Shown piece by piece: positions 1-6,913 of a DNA stretch of 8,821 bases (positions are counted from its first letter, which is position 1; each line of letters opens with the position of its first letter). A program made the position numbers and the translations under genes. The notes below the pieces were generated by a model. That model made no database searches, was not told the origin of the DNA, and was given only the letters and a program-made list of their open reading frames with translations. The DNA is from Paraliomyxa sp041600735 (lineage in GTDB: Bacteria; Myxococcota_A; Polyangia; Nannocystales; Nannocystaceae): NCBI GenBank assembly GCA_041600735.1, contig JBFIJN010000380.1, forward strand, positions 1-8,821, read 5' to 3'.

Positions 1-1125
1 CATGATCGCGACCGCACGATCATGGTCGAGGCTGCGCGCGGGCGCGTGCTGGGTCGTCACCGCGCGCCCGGGTCTGGGCGCTGGCCGCATGTGCACCGCG
101 TGCAGCAGCGGCAGGGAGCCTGCGGGTGGGTGGGCCCGTGCGGAATCCAAGCGTTCGACTGCGCAGATGGCGCACTGCTGGGCGACTATCTGGCCTCGAG
201 CGGAGCGCCGCCGGTCCCCGGCTCGGATGTCTCCGCCGGGCCCGACGGAGGGTGCAGCGTGACGCCGCGATTGCTCGGCCGCTACGCGGAGACGATCGTG
301 CTGGTGGCCTCGCTGCCCGGGCGCGACGAGTCCGAGGCGAGCGCCGCGACGCCGGCGTTGGTGGGCCTCGACGCGACCACGGGCGAGGTGCGCTGGGATC
401 ACGCGCTGACCGAGGGTGCGGCCCCGGCCGGCGCCACGGCGGACGGCGCATGCTGGACGCTCGATGCCCGAGAGCCCCAGCTGCGGGTGCTCGACTGTGA
501 GAGCGGCGCGCCCCGCTGGCAGCGCAAGATCGGCGAGGGAGAGCTCGAGATCTACGAGCTCGGCGAGAGCCTCGTGATCGGCCGCGAGCAGGGTGGGCGC
601 TGGCGACTGAGCGCCCACGCCACGAACGACGGCTCGCTGCGCTGGAGCGCTCGATTGCCGCGACGCGAGCGGCCGTTGTTTCCCGAGGGACCGGTTCCCG
701 ATGCCCAGGCCAGCGGCGCACGCCGAGGGTATGCGCTGGTCGATCCCACGAGCGGGCGGGTGGTCGGCCAGCTGGTGGCCGGCCGCGACGAGACGCTGTG
801 GCGAGACCCCGCGGGCGGGTTCGTGCTCACCGGACGCGATCTTCGCGAGGTGCAGAGCGAGGGTCGGCTCACCCGGCAGCGCCTGTTCTCGGGGCTGCGC
901 GTGCACGCGGTCACGACGACCCACGTGCTCACCCACGAGGGCGACGCGATCGAGGTGTTCGATCGCGATCAGCTGCGCGAGCGCGCGCGACTGGAAGGGC
1001 GGCTGATGATCGACACGAGCGCGCCGCTGCCCGACGAGCGCCTGCTGCTGGTGCGCTACGGCGAGGACGGGGTGGCGCTGGTACTCGGGCTCGAGCCACC
1101 GTCCCGCGGGATCCGCCGCGACTAG
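1..1125 (+). CDS. PQQ/WD-like beta-propeller protein, 3' part
   Basis: This is the C-terminal 374 residues of a larger protein; the frame is open to the left edge, so the true start lies outside and the ATG at 22 is probably internal. It repeats a beta-propeller blade pattern in which an Asp-x-x-[ST/D]-Gly turn is followed by Arg-Trp: GLDATTGEVRW (from residue 122), LDCESGAPRW (164-173), NDGSLRW (to 215) and VDPTSGRVVG (from 247). AFDCADGALLG (51-61) looks like the same element. This is the pattern of the PQQ-binding-like (outer-membrane BamB-like) propeller families, which are usually exported and act as scaffolds rather than true quinoprotein enzymes. Six Cys occur in the first 170 residues (41, 47, 54 and others), which fits an extracytoplasmic protein, but the signal region is not in the window. 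The vault-protein gene starts 71 bp downstream on the same strand, so co-transcription is possible. The function is unknown and a WD40-type propeller is an alternative. Confidence 0.75.
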   Translation, partial: HDRDRTIMVEAARGRVLGRHRAPGSGRWPHVHRVQQRQGACGWVGPCGIQAFDCADGALLGDYLASSGAPPVPGSDVSAGPDGGCSVTPRLLGRYAETIVLVASLPGRDESEASAATPALVGLDATTGEVRWDHALTEGAAPAGATADGACWTLDAREPQLRVLDCESGAPRWQRKIGEGELEIYELGESLVIGREQGGRWRLSAHATNDGSLRWSARLPRRERPLFPEGPVPDAQASGARRGYALVDPTSGRVVGQLVAGRDETLWRDPAGGFVLTGRDLREVQSEGRLTRQRLFSGLRVHAVTTTHVLTHEGDAIEVFDRDQLRERARLEGRLMIDTSAPLPDERLLLVRYGEDGVALVLGLEPPSRGIRRD

Positions 1126-1184
1126 CACGCATCTCTAGTTCTGCGCCCCGCGAAGGCCTACTCTGAGCTCCCGAGATCAGGGGT

Positions 1185-1190
1185 AGGAGA
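1185..1190 (+). promoter_or_regulatory. Ribosome binding site of the vault-protein gene
   Basis: AGGAGA sits six bases before the ATG at 1197. It is the clearest Shine-Dalgarno sequence in the window and fixes the start of the vault-protein gene. The 71-bp gap before it (1126-1196) shows no convincing -35/-10 pair, so a promoter there is possible but unsupported. Confidence 0.75.
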
Positions 1191-1196
1191 GCGGCG

Positions 1197-3680
1197 ATGA
1201 CGGAGCGAGAGCGCGGGCGCGAGCGAGACCTGGTGTTGGCCCCCAACGAGTACGCGTACATCGCGGACGAGACCAAGGGCAACATCAACGCGTACATCGG
1301 GCCCTACAAGTCGAGCCTGGCGAACACCGACCAGCCGGTGGTGTTCAATCTCGGTACCAAGCGCTTCGAACGCTGCTCGCTCGAGCAGGCCGTGCTCACC
1401 TTCGCGGTGGCCCCGGTCGGCTGGTACCTCGTGCTCAAGAACCCGACCGACGACGGGGCGCACCCCAAGACCGGGGCGATCAACAACCTGGTGGAGCTCG
1501 AGGTGGGGCGCAAGGTCAACCTGCCCGGGCCGGCCGCGTTCGCGCTGTGGCCGGGGCAGATGGTGCGCGTGCTCCAGGGTCATCACCTGCGCAGCAACCA
1601 GTACCTCGTGGTGCGCGTGTACGACGAGGAGGCGGCCAAGGCCAATTGGAAGAACGCGGTGATCAAGCCGCAGCGGCCGGGCGACGACGGCCTGCGCGAG
1701 CCCGAGATCCCCGACCTGCCCGACCTCACGATGGGCAAGCTGCTGGTGATCAAGGGCACCGACGTCTCGTTCTACATCCCGCCCACCGGGGTCGAGGTGG
1801 TGCCCGACGTGGGCGGCGACTACGTGCGCAACGCGGTCACGCTCGAGCGGCTCGAGTACTGCATCTTGCTCGACGAGAGCGGCAACAAGAGCTACCTGCA
1901 GGGGCCGGCGGTGGTGTTCCCGCGGCCCACCGAGGTGTTCGTGCAGCGCGACGGTGCGCGCAAGTTCCGGGCGATCGAGCTGTCCGAGAACAGCGGAATC
2001 TACATCAAGGTGATCGCGCCTCACGTCGACGAGAGCGGGCAAGAGTATCGGGTGGGCGACGAGCTGTTCCTCACCGGCAAGGACCGCATGATCTACTTCC
2101 CGCGGCCCGAGCACGCGGTGATCAAGTACGGCGATCAGGCCATTCACTATGCGGTGGCAATTCCCGCGGGCGAGGCCCGCTACGTGCTCGATCGCAACAG
2201 CGGGCGCATTCGCGTGGAGAAGGGCCCGTGCATCTTCCTCCCCGATCCGCGGCGCGAGGTGATCGTGCGGCGGGTGCTCGATCGGCGTCAGGTCGAGCTG
2301 TGGTTTCCCGGCAATGCGGGCGCGCTGGCCCACAACGAGAAGCTGGCGCGGGCCGGGGAGGGGGGGAGCGCGCCGGCGCCCGCGCGCAGGCGCGAGGCCG
2401 CCGAGATCGCACCGCCGCCGTCCTCGGTGGCCTCGGCTGCGTTCGCGGGCGACGACTTCACGCGCAGCCAGACCTTCACCCCGCCGCGCTCGATCGTGCT
2501 CGACACCCGCTACGAGGGCGCGGTGGCGATCTCGGTGTGGACCGGCTACGCGGTGCTGGCGGTGAGCAAGACCGGCGAGCGCAAGGTGATCGTGGGGCCG
2601 GCCACCTACCTGCTCGAGTACGACGAGGTGCTGCAGGCGATGGATCTCTCGACGGGCACGCCCAAGACCGATGAGCTCGTCGACCGCACGGTGTACCTGC
2701 GCGTGCTCTACAACAAGGTCTCCGACGTGGTCGAGGCCGAGACGCGGGATCTCGTGCAGGTGCGGGTGAGGCTGTCGTACCGCGTCAACTTCGAGGGCGA
2801 CCCACAGAAGTGGTTCAACGTGGAGAACTACGTCAAGTTCCTCACCGAGCACCTGCGCTCGATGCTGCGCGGCGCGATCAAGAAGCTCTCGGTGCAGGAG
2901 TTCTACCCGCAGGCCGTGGCGAGGGTGCGAGACGTGCTGCTCGGCGCGCAGGGCGAGGACGGGAGCCGTCCCGGTCGCAGCTTCGCCGAGAACGGCATGC
3001 GCGTGTACGACGTCGAGGTGCTCGGCGTGAAGATCGGCGACGAGAACATCGAGACGCTGCTGGTCGGGGCCCAGCACGCGGTGGTCGAGCAGACGCTCAC
3101 GCTCGACGACGAGCGCCGCCGCCTCGAGCTCACGCGCGAGCGCGAGGGCATCGAGCGCGACGTGCAGACGATCCAGGCCACCACCCGCCAGCAGAGCCTC
3201 GCGCTGCAGCGCACCGAGGTCACCGCGGTGTTCGAGCTCGAGCGCACCAAGATCCAGAGCGAGGCCGACGCGCGCAAGGCCCGGCTCGACGCGACGCTCG
3301 CCGATCAGCCGGCGATGGATGCGGTGCATGCCGCCGAGCTCGCGCGCCGCCGCAGCGCGTCACAGCTCGAGCTCGAGCAATCCAGCGAGCAGCTCGGGCT
3401 GCGGCTGCGCGAGCTCGAGGCCGAGGTGAACGCCGTGGCCGAGAAGGCGCGCGCGGTCTCGCCCGATCTGGTCGCGGCGCTCACCGCCTTCGGGGATCGG
3501 GCGCTCGCCGAGAAGATGGCGCAGAGCATGGCGCCGCTGGCGATCCTGGGCGGGGAGAGCGTGTCGGAGGTGCTGGCGCGACTGCTGCGGGGCACCAAGC
3601 TCGCGCGCGTGCTCGCGCCCGCGCTGGCCGAGCCGCTGGCTGATCCGAGGGCCGACGCCGACGCCGACGCCGACGACTAG
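1197..3680 (+). CDS. mvp: Bacterial major vault protein (MVP) homologue
   Basis: This 827-residue protein follows the eukaryotic major vault protein along its whole length (eukaryotic MVP is roughly 860-890 residues). In eukaryotes 78 MVP copies form the hollow vault barrel. Residues 14-50 (APNEYAYIAD...) match the first vault repeat. Residues 215-258 (LEYCILLDESGNKSYLQGP), 259-315 (LSENSGIYIKV...YRVGDELFLTG) and 316-370 (IPAGEARYVLDRNSGRIRV) resemble, in order, the MVP repeats containing NYCVILDP, LSEQQGLLLRAL...AGDHWLIRG and IPLDENEGIYVQD. A Pro/Ala-rich linker (about 371-430) precedes a last repeat (431-500, VAISVWTGYAVLAVS). Residues 501-625 fit the SPFH-like shoulder, ending with the ENGMRVYDVEVLGVKIGD match to NGLVVSSVDVQSVEPVD. 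Residues 626-752 are a long charged helix (cap helix), and 753-805 match the cap ring. There is no signal peptide or membrane segment, so it is cytosolic. The start is set by the AGGAGA site. MVP homologues are known in a few myxobacteria and Bacteroidetes relatives, but their role is unknown. A plain stomatin is excluded by the repeats. Confidence 0.9.
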   Translation: MTERERGRERDLVLAPNEYAYIADETKGNINAYIGPYKSSLANTDQPVVFNLGTKRFERCSLEQAVLTFAVAPVGWYLVLKNPTDDGAHPKTGAINNLVELEVGRKVNLPGPAAFALWPGQMVRVLQGHHLRSNQYLVVRVYDEEAAKANWKNAVIKPQRPGDDGLREPEIPDLPDLTMGKLLVIKGTDVSFYIPPTGVEVVPDVGGDYVRNAVTLERLEYCILLDESGNKSYLQGPAVVFPRPTEVFVQRDGARKFRAIELSENSGIYIKVIAPHVDESGQEYRVGDELFLTGKDRMIYFPRPEHAVIKYGDQAIHYAVAIPAGEARYVLDRNSGRIRVEKGPCIFLPDPRREVIVRRVLDRRQVELWFPGNAGALAHNEKLARAGEGGSAPAPARRREAAEIAPPPSSVASAAFAGDDFTRSQTFTPPRSIVLDTRYEGAVAISVWTGYAVLAVSKTGERKVIVGPATYLLEYDEVLQAMDLSTGTPKTDELVDRTVYLRVLYNKVSDVVEAETRDLVQVRVRLSYRVNFEGDPQKWFNVENYVKFLTEHLRSMLRGAIKKLSVQEFYPQAVARVRDVLLGAQGEDGSRPGRSFAENGMRVYDVEVLGVKIGDENIETLLVGAQHAVVEQTLTLDDERRRLELTREREGIERDVQTIQATTRQQSLALQRTEVTAVFELERTKIQSEADARKARLDATLADQPAMDAVHAAELARRRSASQLELEQSSEQLGLRLRELEAEVNAVAEKARAVSPDLVAALTAFGDRALAEKMAQSMAPLAILGGESVSEVLARLLRGTKLARVLAPALAEPLADPRADADADADD
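3651..3674 (+). repeat. GCCGAC hexamer x4 at the 3' end of the vault-protein gene
   Basis: Four perfect copies of GCCGAC are followed by GAC and the TAG stop. They encode the acidic Ala-Asp tail of the vault protein (ADADADADD, residues 819-827). Gain or loss of a unit would lengthen or shorten the tail by one Ala-Asp pair without shifting the frame. Confidence 0.85.
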
Positions 3681-6088
3681 GGCGTTGCGGTGCGCCAGAT
3701 CGCATCCGCGCGCGCGCGGATGCGATCGCGCGTGGCCTCGAAGCCGGGGTCGGTCCACAGCGGCGCCAGCAACGGGCACGCCTCGAACCAGTCGCTGTCG
3801 AGCAGCACGCCGCCGGCATCGGCCTGCTGGAGCTGCTCGAGCGCGAGGGCTGTCGCGCCGCGCCAGGCGAGCACCTCGGTTGCGATCTGTCGCCAGCCGG
3901 TGCGCAGGCGCGGGCTCGGGCGCGGCCCGATCACCGCGTCGAAGCGCGCGGCCAGTGAGGCCGAGGTGTGACCCGGGTCGAGCGCATCTCGCAGCACCGC
4001 GGTGAACTGAGAGGTGGGATCCTCGGACTCGTTGCGCCAGCGCACCGCGCGGGCGCGCTCGACGTCGCCTTCCCACAGCGAGAGGCGATACTCGAACAGA
4101 GACACGGCGAACGGGAGGAAGCGCGAGGAGTGCTTCATGCGCTCGAGCTGCTCGTGCCAGGCGGCTCGATCCTTGCGCAGCGCGTGGTGCCGCAGCACCG
4201 AGAACGCGCCCTGATGGAGCGACGGATCGAGCTCGTGGGCCAGCTCGATGTGACTCACGCCCTCGCGCGAGCGGCCGGCCTCGCACTGCAACAGCCCCAG
4301 GTACTCGTGGGCGGCGGCGCAGGTGGGTGCGATCTCGAGGGCGGCCGCGAGGTGACGCGCCGCCGAGGGAAACTGCCCCAGGCTCACATCGAGGCGCGCC
4401 GCCGCGAGTCGGGTCTCGGCGAGGTGGCTGGCGCCATCGAGGGCGGCGGCGACGGAGTCTCTCGCGCACGCGTCCCAGCCGTCGGTGGGGCGGCCCGCGG
4501 GCAAGAACCAGCGCAGCATGGCGGCCTCGGCCCGAGCCGCGAGCGCCAGCGCAAACCCAGGGGCGCGCGCGAGCGCTTGGTCGTACAGCGCGATCGCGTC
4601 CTCGAAGCTGCGACCGGTCACGTCGGGCTCGCGCGCGCGCTGACGCCCGCGCAGGTAGTGCTCCACCGCATCGCCGGGGGCGAGCCGACCGTGATCGATG
4701 ATCGACAGCTCCACGCGCAGCGCCTCGGCCACGCGCATGGCCATGAGGTCTTGGAGCTGCAGGACGTCTTGCATGCGCCCATCGAAGCGCTCGTTCCAGC
4801 GCTGGAAGCCGGTGTCCACGTCGATGAGGCGAGCGACGATGCGGATCTGGTCGCGGCCATGAAGGATTGATCCATCGATGATCGCGTCGACCCCCAGCGC
4901 ACGGCCCACGGTGCGAGCATCTCGCTCGTCCTTGAACTTGCTGGCCGCGCCGCTGGCCGAGACGCGGAGCCCGCGGGTCATGGCGAGCAGGTCGACCAGC
5001 TCGTCGGTGAGCACGTCGGCGAGGTAGGCGTGATCGGGGGCGCCGCGGTAGCGAAACGGCATCACGGCGAGCTTGCGGTCGCCGGGGACGGCGGAAACGA
5101 ACGGGGCTCCGCCCGAGCCGCTGCCCGATCCCGAGCTGCCGCCGAAGGGGCTGGCCGCGGGGGCCGAGGGCGTGATCGTGGAGGCACCGAGGGCCGCCAG
5201 CATGTCCGCGACGACCGCCGGGGTGGCGGGCCGATCGTCCGGCTCGCGGGCCAGACAGTGCAGCACCAGCTCGGCCAGCCCATCGCTCAGCTCCACGCTG
5301 TCGCGTGGGTCGGGCGGAGGGCGTGAGAGCCGGGCCATCGCGATCTCCATGCGCGTGTGTCCGCTGAACGCAGGCTCGCCGGTGAGCACCTCGTAGAGCA
5401 CCAAGCCCAGCGCGTAGACGTCCACGCGGCCATCGAGGGGGGCGCCGAGGATCTGCTCGGGCGCCATGTACATCGGCGTGCCGATCCCTCGCGTTCGATC
5501 CTCGCTGCCGTCGAGCTGCTCGGCGAGGGTGCTGGCCACACCGAAGTCGGTGACGACGGCGCGGCCGCTGTGATCGATGAGGACGTTGCCGGGCTTGAGA
5601 TCGCGATGGATCACGCCCACGTCGTGGGCGGCCTGCAGGCCCTGGCACAGCTGCCAGGCCAGGGCCATCGCCGCGGCGGGCGACATGCGCTCGCTTCGGG
5701 CCAGTCGCACGCGCAGGCTCTCACCCTCGATGATCTCCATCGTGATGAAGTGGAGGCCGACGTGCTCGCCGAGATCGAAGGTGCGGACCGCGTTGCGATG
5801 CGTGACGCGGCGGGCCAGCCGTACCTCGCGGCGAAAGCCGTCGATCGACTCGTCGCGCGGAAGTGAGAGCAGCTTGAGCGCGATGCGCTCGTTCACCACT
5901 TGATCGTGCGCGGCGTAGACCGTGCCCATCGAGCCGCGCCCGAGGCAGCGCTCGATGCGATAGCGGCCTGCGAACAGGTTGCCTAGCTCGAGGTCGGAGG
6001 CCGAGGAGTCTGCGCGATCTGCGAGAGTGTCGGCCTCTTTGACGTTGCCCGTCACTCCCTGGCGAGCGTAACGCCTCCGAGCCGCCAC
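3677..6088 (-). CDS. Ser/Thr protein kinase with TolB-like and TPR-like C-terminal half
   Basis: Cytosolic Hanks-type protein kinase of 803 residues. The kinase domain (about 40-300) has every key motif: G-loop GRGSMGTV (50-57), ATP-binding Lys72, alpha-C Glu88, HRDLKPGN (161-168), DFG (181-183) and APE (209-211). It should therefore be active and of the RD type. A Gly/Ser-rich linker (about 301-330) follows instead of the membrane helix seen in many bacterial kinases. Residues 336-460 (AVMPFRYRG...LADVLTDEL...GVDAIIDGSI...IVARLIDVDTGFQRWNERFDG) match the TolB N-terminal-like domain found in signalling proteins together with TPRs. Residues 470-803 are TPR-like helical pairs, ending in the common DPGFEATRDRIRA element; these halves usually bind partners or substrates. 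The start is uncertain: GTG at 6088 or GTG at 6055, 11 residues later, neither with a good ribosome site. The gene converges on the vault-protein gene and overlaps it by four bases, so antisense interference is possible. Its substrate is unknown. Confidence 0.9.
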   Translation of the reverse strand: MAARRRYARQGVTGNVKEADTLADRADSSASDLELGNLFAGRYRIERCLGRGSMGTVYAAHDQVVNERIALKLLSLPRDESIDGFRREVRLARRVTHRNAVRTFDLGEHVGLHFITMEIIEGESLRVRLARSERMSPAAAMALAWQLCQGLQAAHDVGVIHRDLKPGNVLIDHSGRAVVTDFGVASTLAEQLDGSEDRTRGIGTPMYMAPEQILGAPLDGRVDVYALGLVLYEVLTGEPAFSGHTRMEIAMARLSRPPPDPRDSVELSDGLAELVLHCLAREPDDRPATPAVVADMLAALGASTITPSAPAASPFGGSSGSGSGSGGAPFVSAVPGDRKLAVMPFRYRGAPDHAYLADVLTDELVDLLAMTRGLRVSASGAASKFKDERDARTVGRALGVDAIIDGSILHGRDQIRIVARLIDVDTGFQRWNERFDGRMQDVLQLQDLMAMRVAEALRVELSIIDHGRLAPGDAVEHYLRGRQRAREPDVTGRSFEDAIALYDQALARAPGFALALAARAEAAMLRWFLPAGRPTDGWDACARDSVAAALDGASHLAETRLAAARLDVSLGQFPSAARHLAAALEIAPTCAAAHEYLGLLQCEAGRSREGVSHIELAHELDPSLHQGAFSVLRHHALRKDRAAWHEQLERMKHSSRFLPFAVSLFEYRLSLWEGDVERARAVRWRNESEDPTSQFTAVLRDALDPGHTSASLAARFDAVIGPRPSPRLRTGWRQIATEVLAWRGATALALEQLQQADAGGVLLDSDWFEACPLLAPLWTDPGFEATRDRIRARADAIWRTATP
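3698..3727. repeat. Perfect 30-bp palindrome at the convergent gene junction
   Basis: The sequence equals its own reverse complement over 30 bases: arm GATCGCATCCGCG, centre CGCG, then the arm inverted. It could form a hairpin with a 13-bp stem and four-base loop on either strand. It begins 18 bp after the vault-protein stop and lies inside the kinase gene, encoding residues 788-797 (DRIRARADAI). No T-tract follows on the plus strand, so it is not a classic intrinsic terminator, although GC-rich hairpins without a tract are often proposed to end transcription in high-GC genomes. The core is alternating CG. It could also be a chance product of Arg/Ala codons. Confidence 0.6.
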
Positions 6089-6164
6089 CGGCTAGCCGAT
6101 TGAGTCGGTGCTCCACAGGAGCCGCCTTGCCCTCTCGCTCGCGAAGGGCGACCCTACGCCCAGC
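6089..6164. promoter_or_regulatory. Divergent intergenic region, probable promoters
   Basis: These 76 bases separate the divergent kinase and methyltransferase genes, so promoters for both probably lie here. A 10-bp palindrome CGGCTAGCCG (6089-6098) abuts the kinase start, and CACCG (6086-6090) is repeated inverted as CGGTG (6106-6110). I could not identify a convincing -35/-10 pair for either gene. If the methyltransferase used the in-frame GTG at 6108 instead of the ATG at 6165, only 19 bases would be left. Confidence 0.35.
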
Positions 6165-6884
6165 ATGCAGGACCCATCGATCAGCTATGGCCAACGCTGG
6201 GAGAGCTACTGGTCCACGGTCACACGCGACAATACTCGGGTGGTCTGGGACGCTCCACCCAAGGAGGGGGTGGGATTCGACTGGCCGAACATCGAGGCCC
6301 ACACCAATCTAGCGTTGCCGATGGTGCACCTCGGGTGCGGGCATGGACGCCAGACCGCCTTCTTGGGCTACCACTTCCCGCGGGTGATCGGGGTGGACGT
6401 CTCGCCCTCGGCGATCGAGCGCGCGCGCGCCGAGAACCCCCACGAGCGGGTCGAGTACCGCGTGCTCGATGCCTTCGATACCGATGCGATCGCGGCCCTC
6501 CACGAGGAGCTCGGCGACACCAACATCTACGTCCGCGGCGTGATGCACCAGCTCGCCGATGACCAACAAGGCCCGTTCGTAGCAGCCGCGCTGCGCCTCA
6601 TCGGCACCACCGGCACGCTGAGCGTGCTCGAGCTGCGCCGCGGCGCCGAGCAGATCTTCTTCCCCATGGTGAAGCTGGGCCTGCTCCCGTTCCTGCGCCC
6701 GGTGCTCGACAACGGCATCGTGCCGCGCGGCATCACGCCCCAGCGCCTGCGCGACCTGCTCGACGACGCGCAGCACGAGGTGATCGCCTCGGTGCCCACC
6801 GTGCTCATGCGCATGTCGCTGACCAAGAGCATGGGCTTCAAGGTCCCGGCGTGGCACATGGCGATCCGCGCGCGATCGAGCTAG
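6165..6884 (+). CDS. Class I SAM-dependent methyltransferase
   Basis: This 239-residue soluble protein has the Rossmann-like methyltransferase fold. Motif I is VHLGCGHGRQT (54-64), binding S-adenosylmethionine. The acidic residue that holds the ribose is Asp78 in VIGVDVS. LDAF (101-104) is the next adenine-side motif, and NIYVRGVMHQL (120-130) is strand 4, where catalytic or substrate residues usually lie. It begins with a WESYW (12-16) segment and an aromatic/charged cap before motif I. The size and motif order are those of small-molecule methyltransferases (Methyltransf_25-like), but the substrate cannot be read from the sequence. I chose the ATG at 6165. The frame is open back to a GTG at 6108, but the extra 19 residues are of low complexity and would crowd the divergent kinase start. 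Neither start has a clear Shine-Dalgarno sequence. Codon third positions are less GC-rich in its first third than in the rest. It converges on the glycoside hydrolase gene. Confidence 0.8.
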   Translation: MQDPSISYGQRWESYWSTVTRDNTRVVWDAPPKEGVGFDWPNIEAHTNLALPMVHLGCGHGRQTAFLGYHFPRVIGVDVSPSAIERARAENPHERVEYRVLDAFDTDAIAALHEELGDTNIYVRGVMHQLADDQQGPFVAAALRLIGTTGTLSVLELRRGAEQIFFPMVKLGLLPFLRPVLDNGIVPRGITPQRLRDLLDDAQHEVIASVPTVLMRMSLTKSMGFKVPAWHMAIRARSS

Positions 6885-6911
6885 GACGAGCTGGGGACGA
6901 GCTGGGGACGA
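6885..6911. repeat. 11-bp tandem repeat filling the gap between convergent genes
   Basis: GACGAGCTGGG occurs twice in tandem (6885-6895 and 6896-6906), followed by a partial copy GACGA. It occupies almost the whole 29-bp gap between the methyltransferase stop (TAG, 6882-6884) and the glycoside hydrolase stop (6914-6916 on the minus strand). It is not a hairpin, and no terminator is evident here. Confidence 0.75.
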
Positions 6912-6913
6912 CG

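Noticed and set aside
1126..1196. A vault RNA-like or other small RNA gene before the vault gene
   Set aside because: The 71-bp gap shows no promoter, box A/B-like elements or stable hairpin that I could support.
2697..3062. Calling the 1197-3680 gene a stomatin/prohibitin-like SPFH protein
   Set aside because: Only the shoulder part fits that fold. There is no N-terminal membrane segment, and the vault repeats and cap ring on either side fit MVP.
1158..3329. Minus-strand frame of 723 codons opposite the vault gene
   Set aside because: It lies antisense to a gene with clear family matches, has a His/Leu/Arg-heavy composition typical of GC-rich shadow frames, and shows no domain.
3360..5648. 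Minus-strand frame of 762 codons overlapping the kinase gene
   Set aside because: It is on the same strand as the kinase but in another frame, with Arg/Pro/Ala-rich low-complexity sequence. The kinase frame carries all the motifs.
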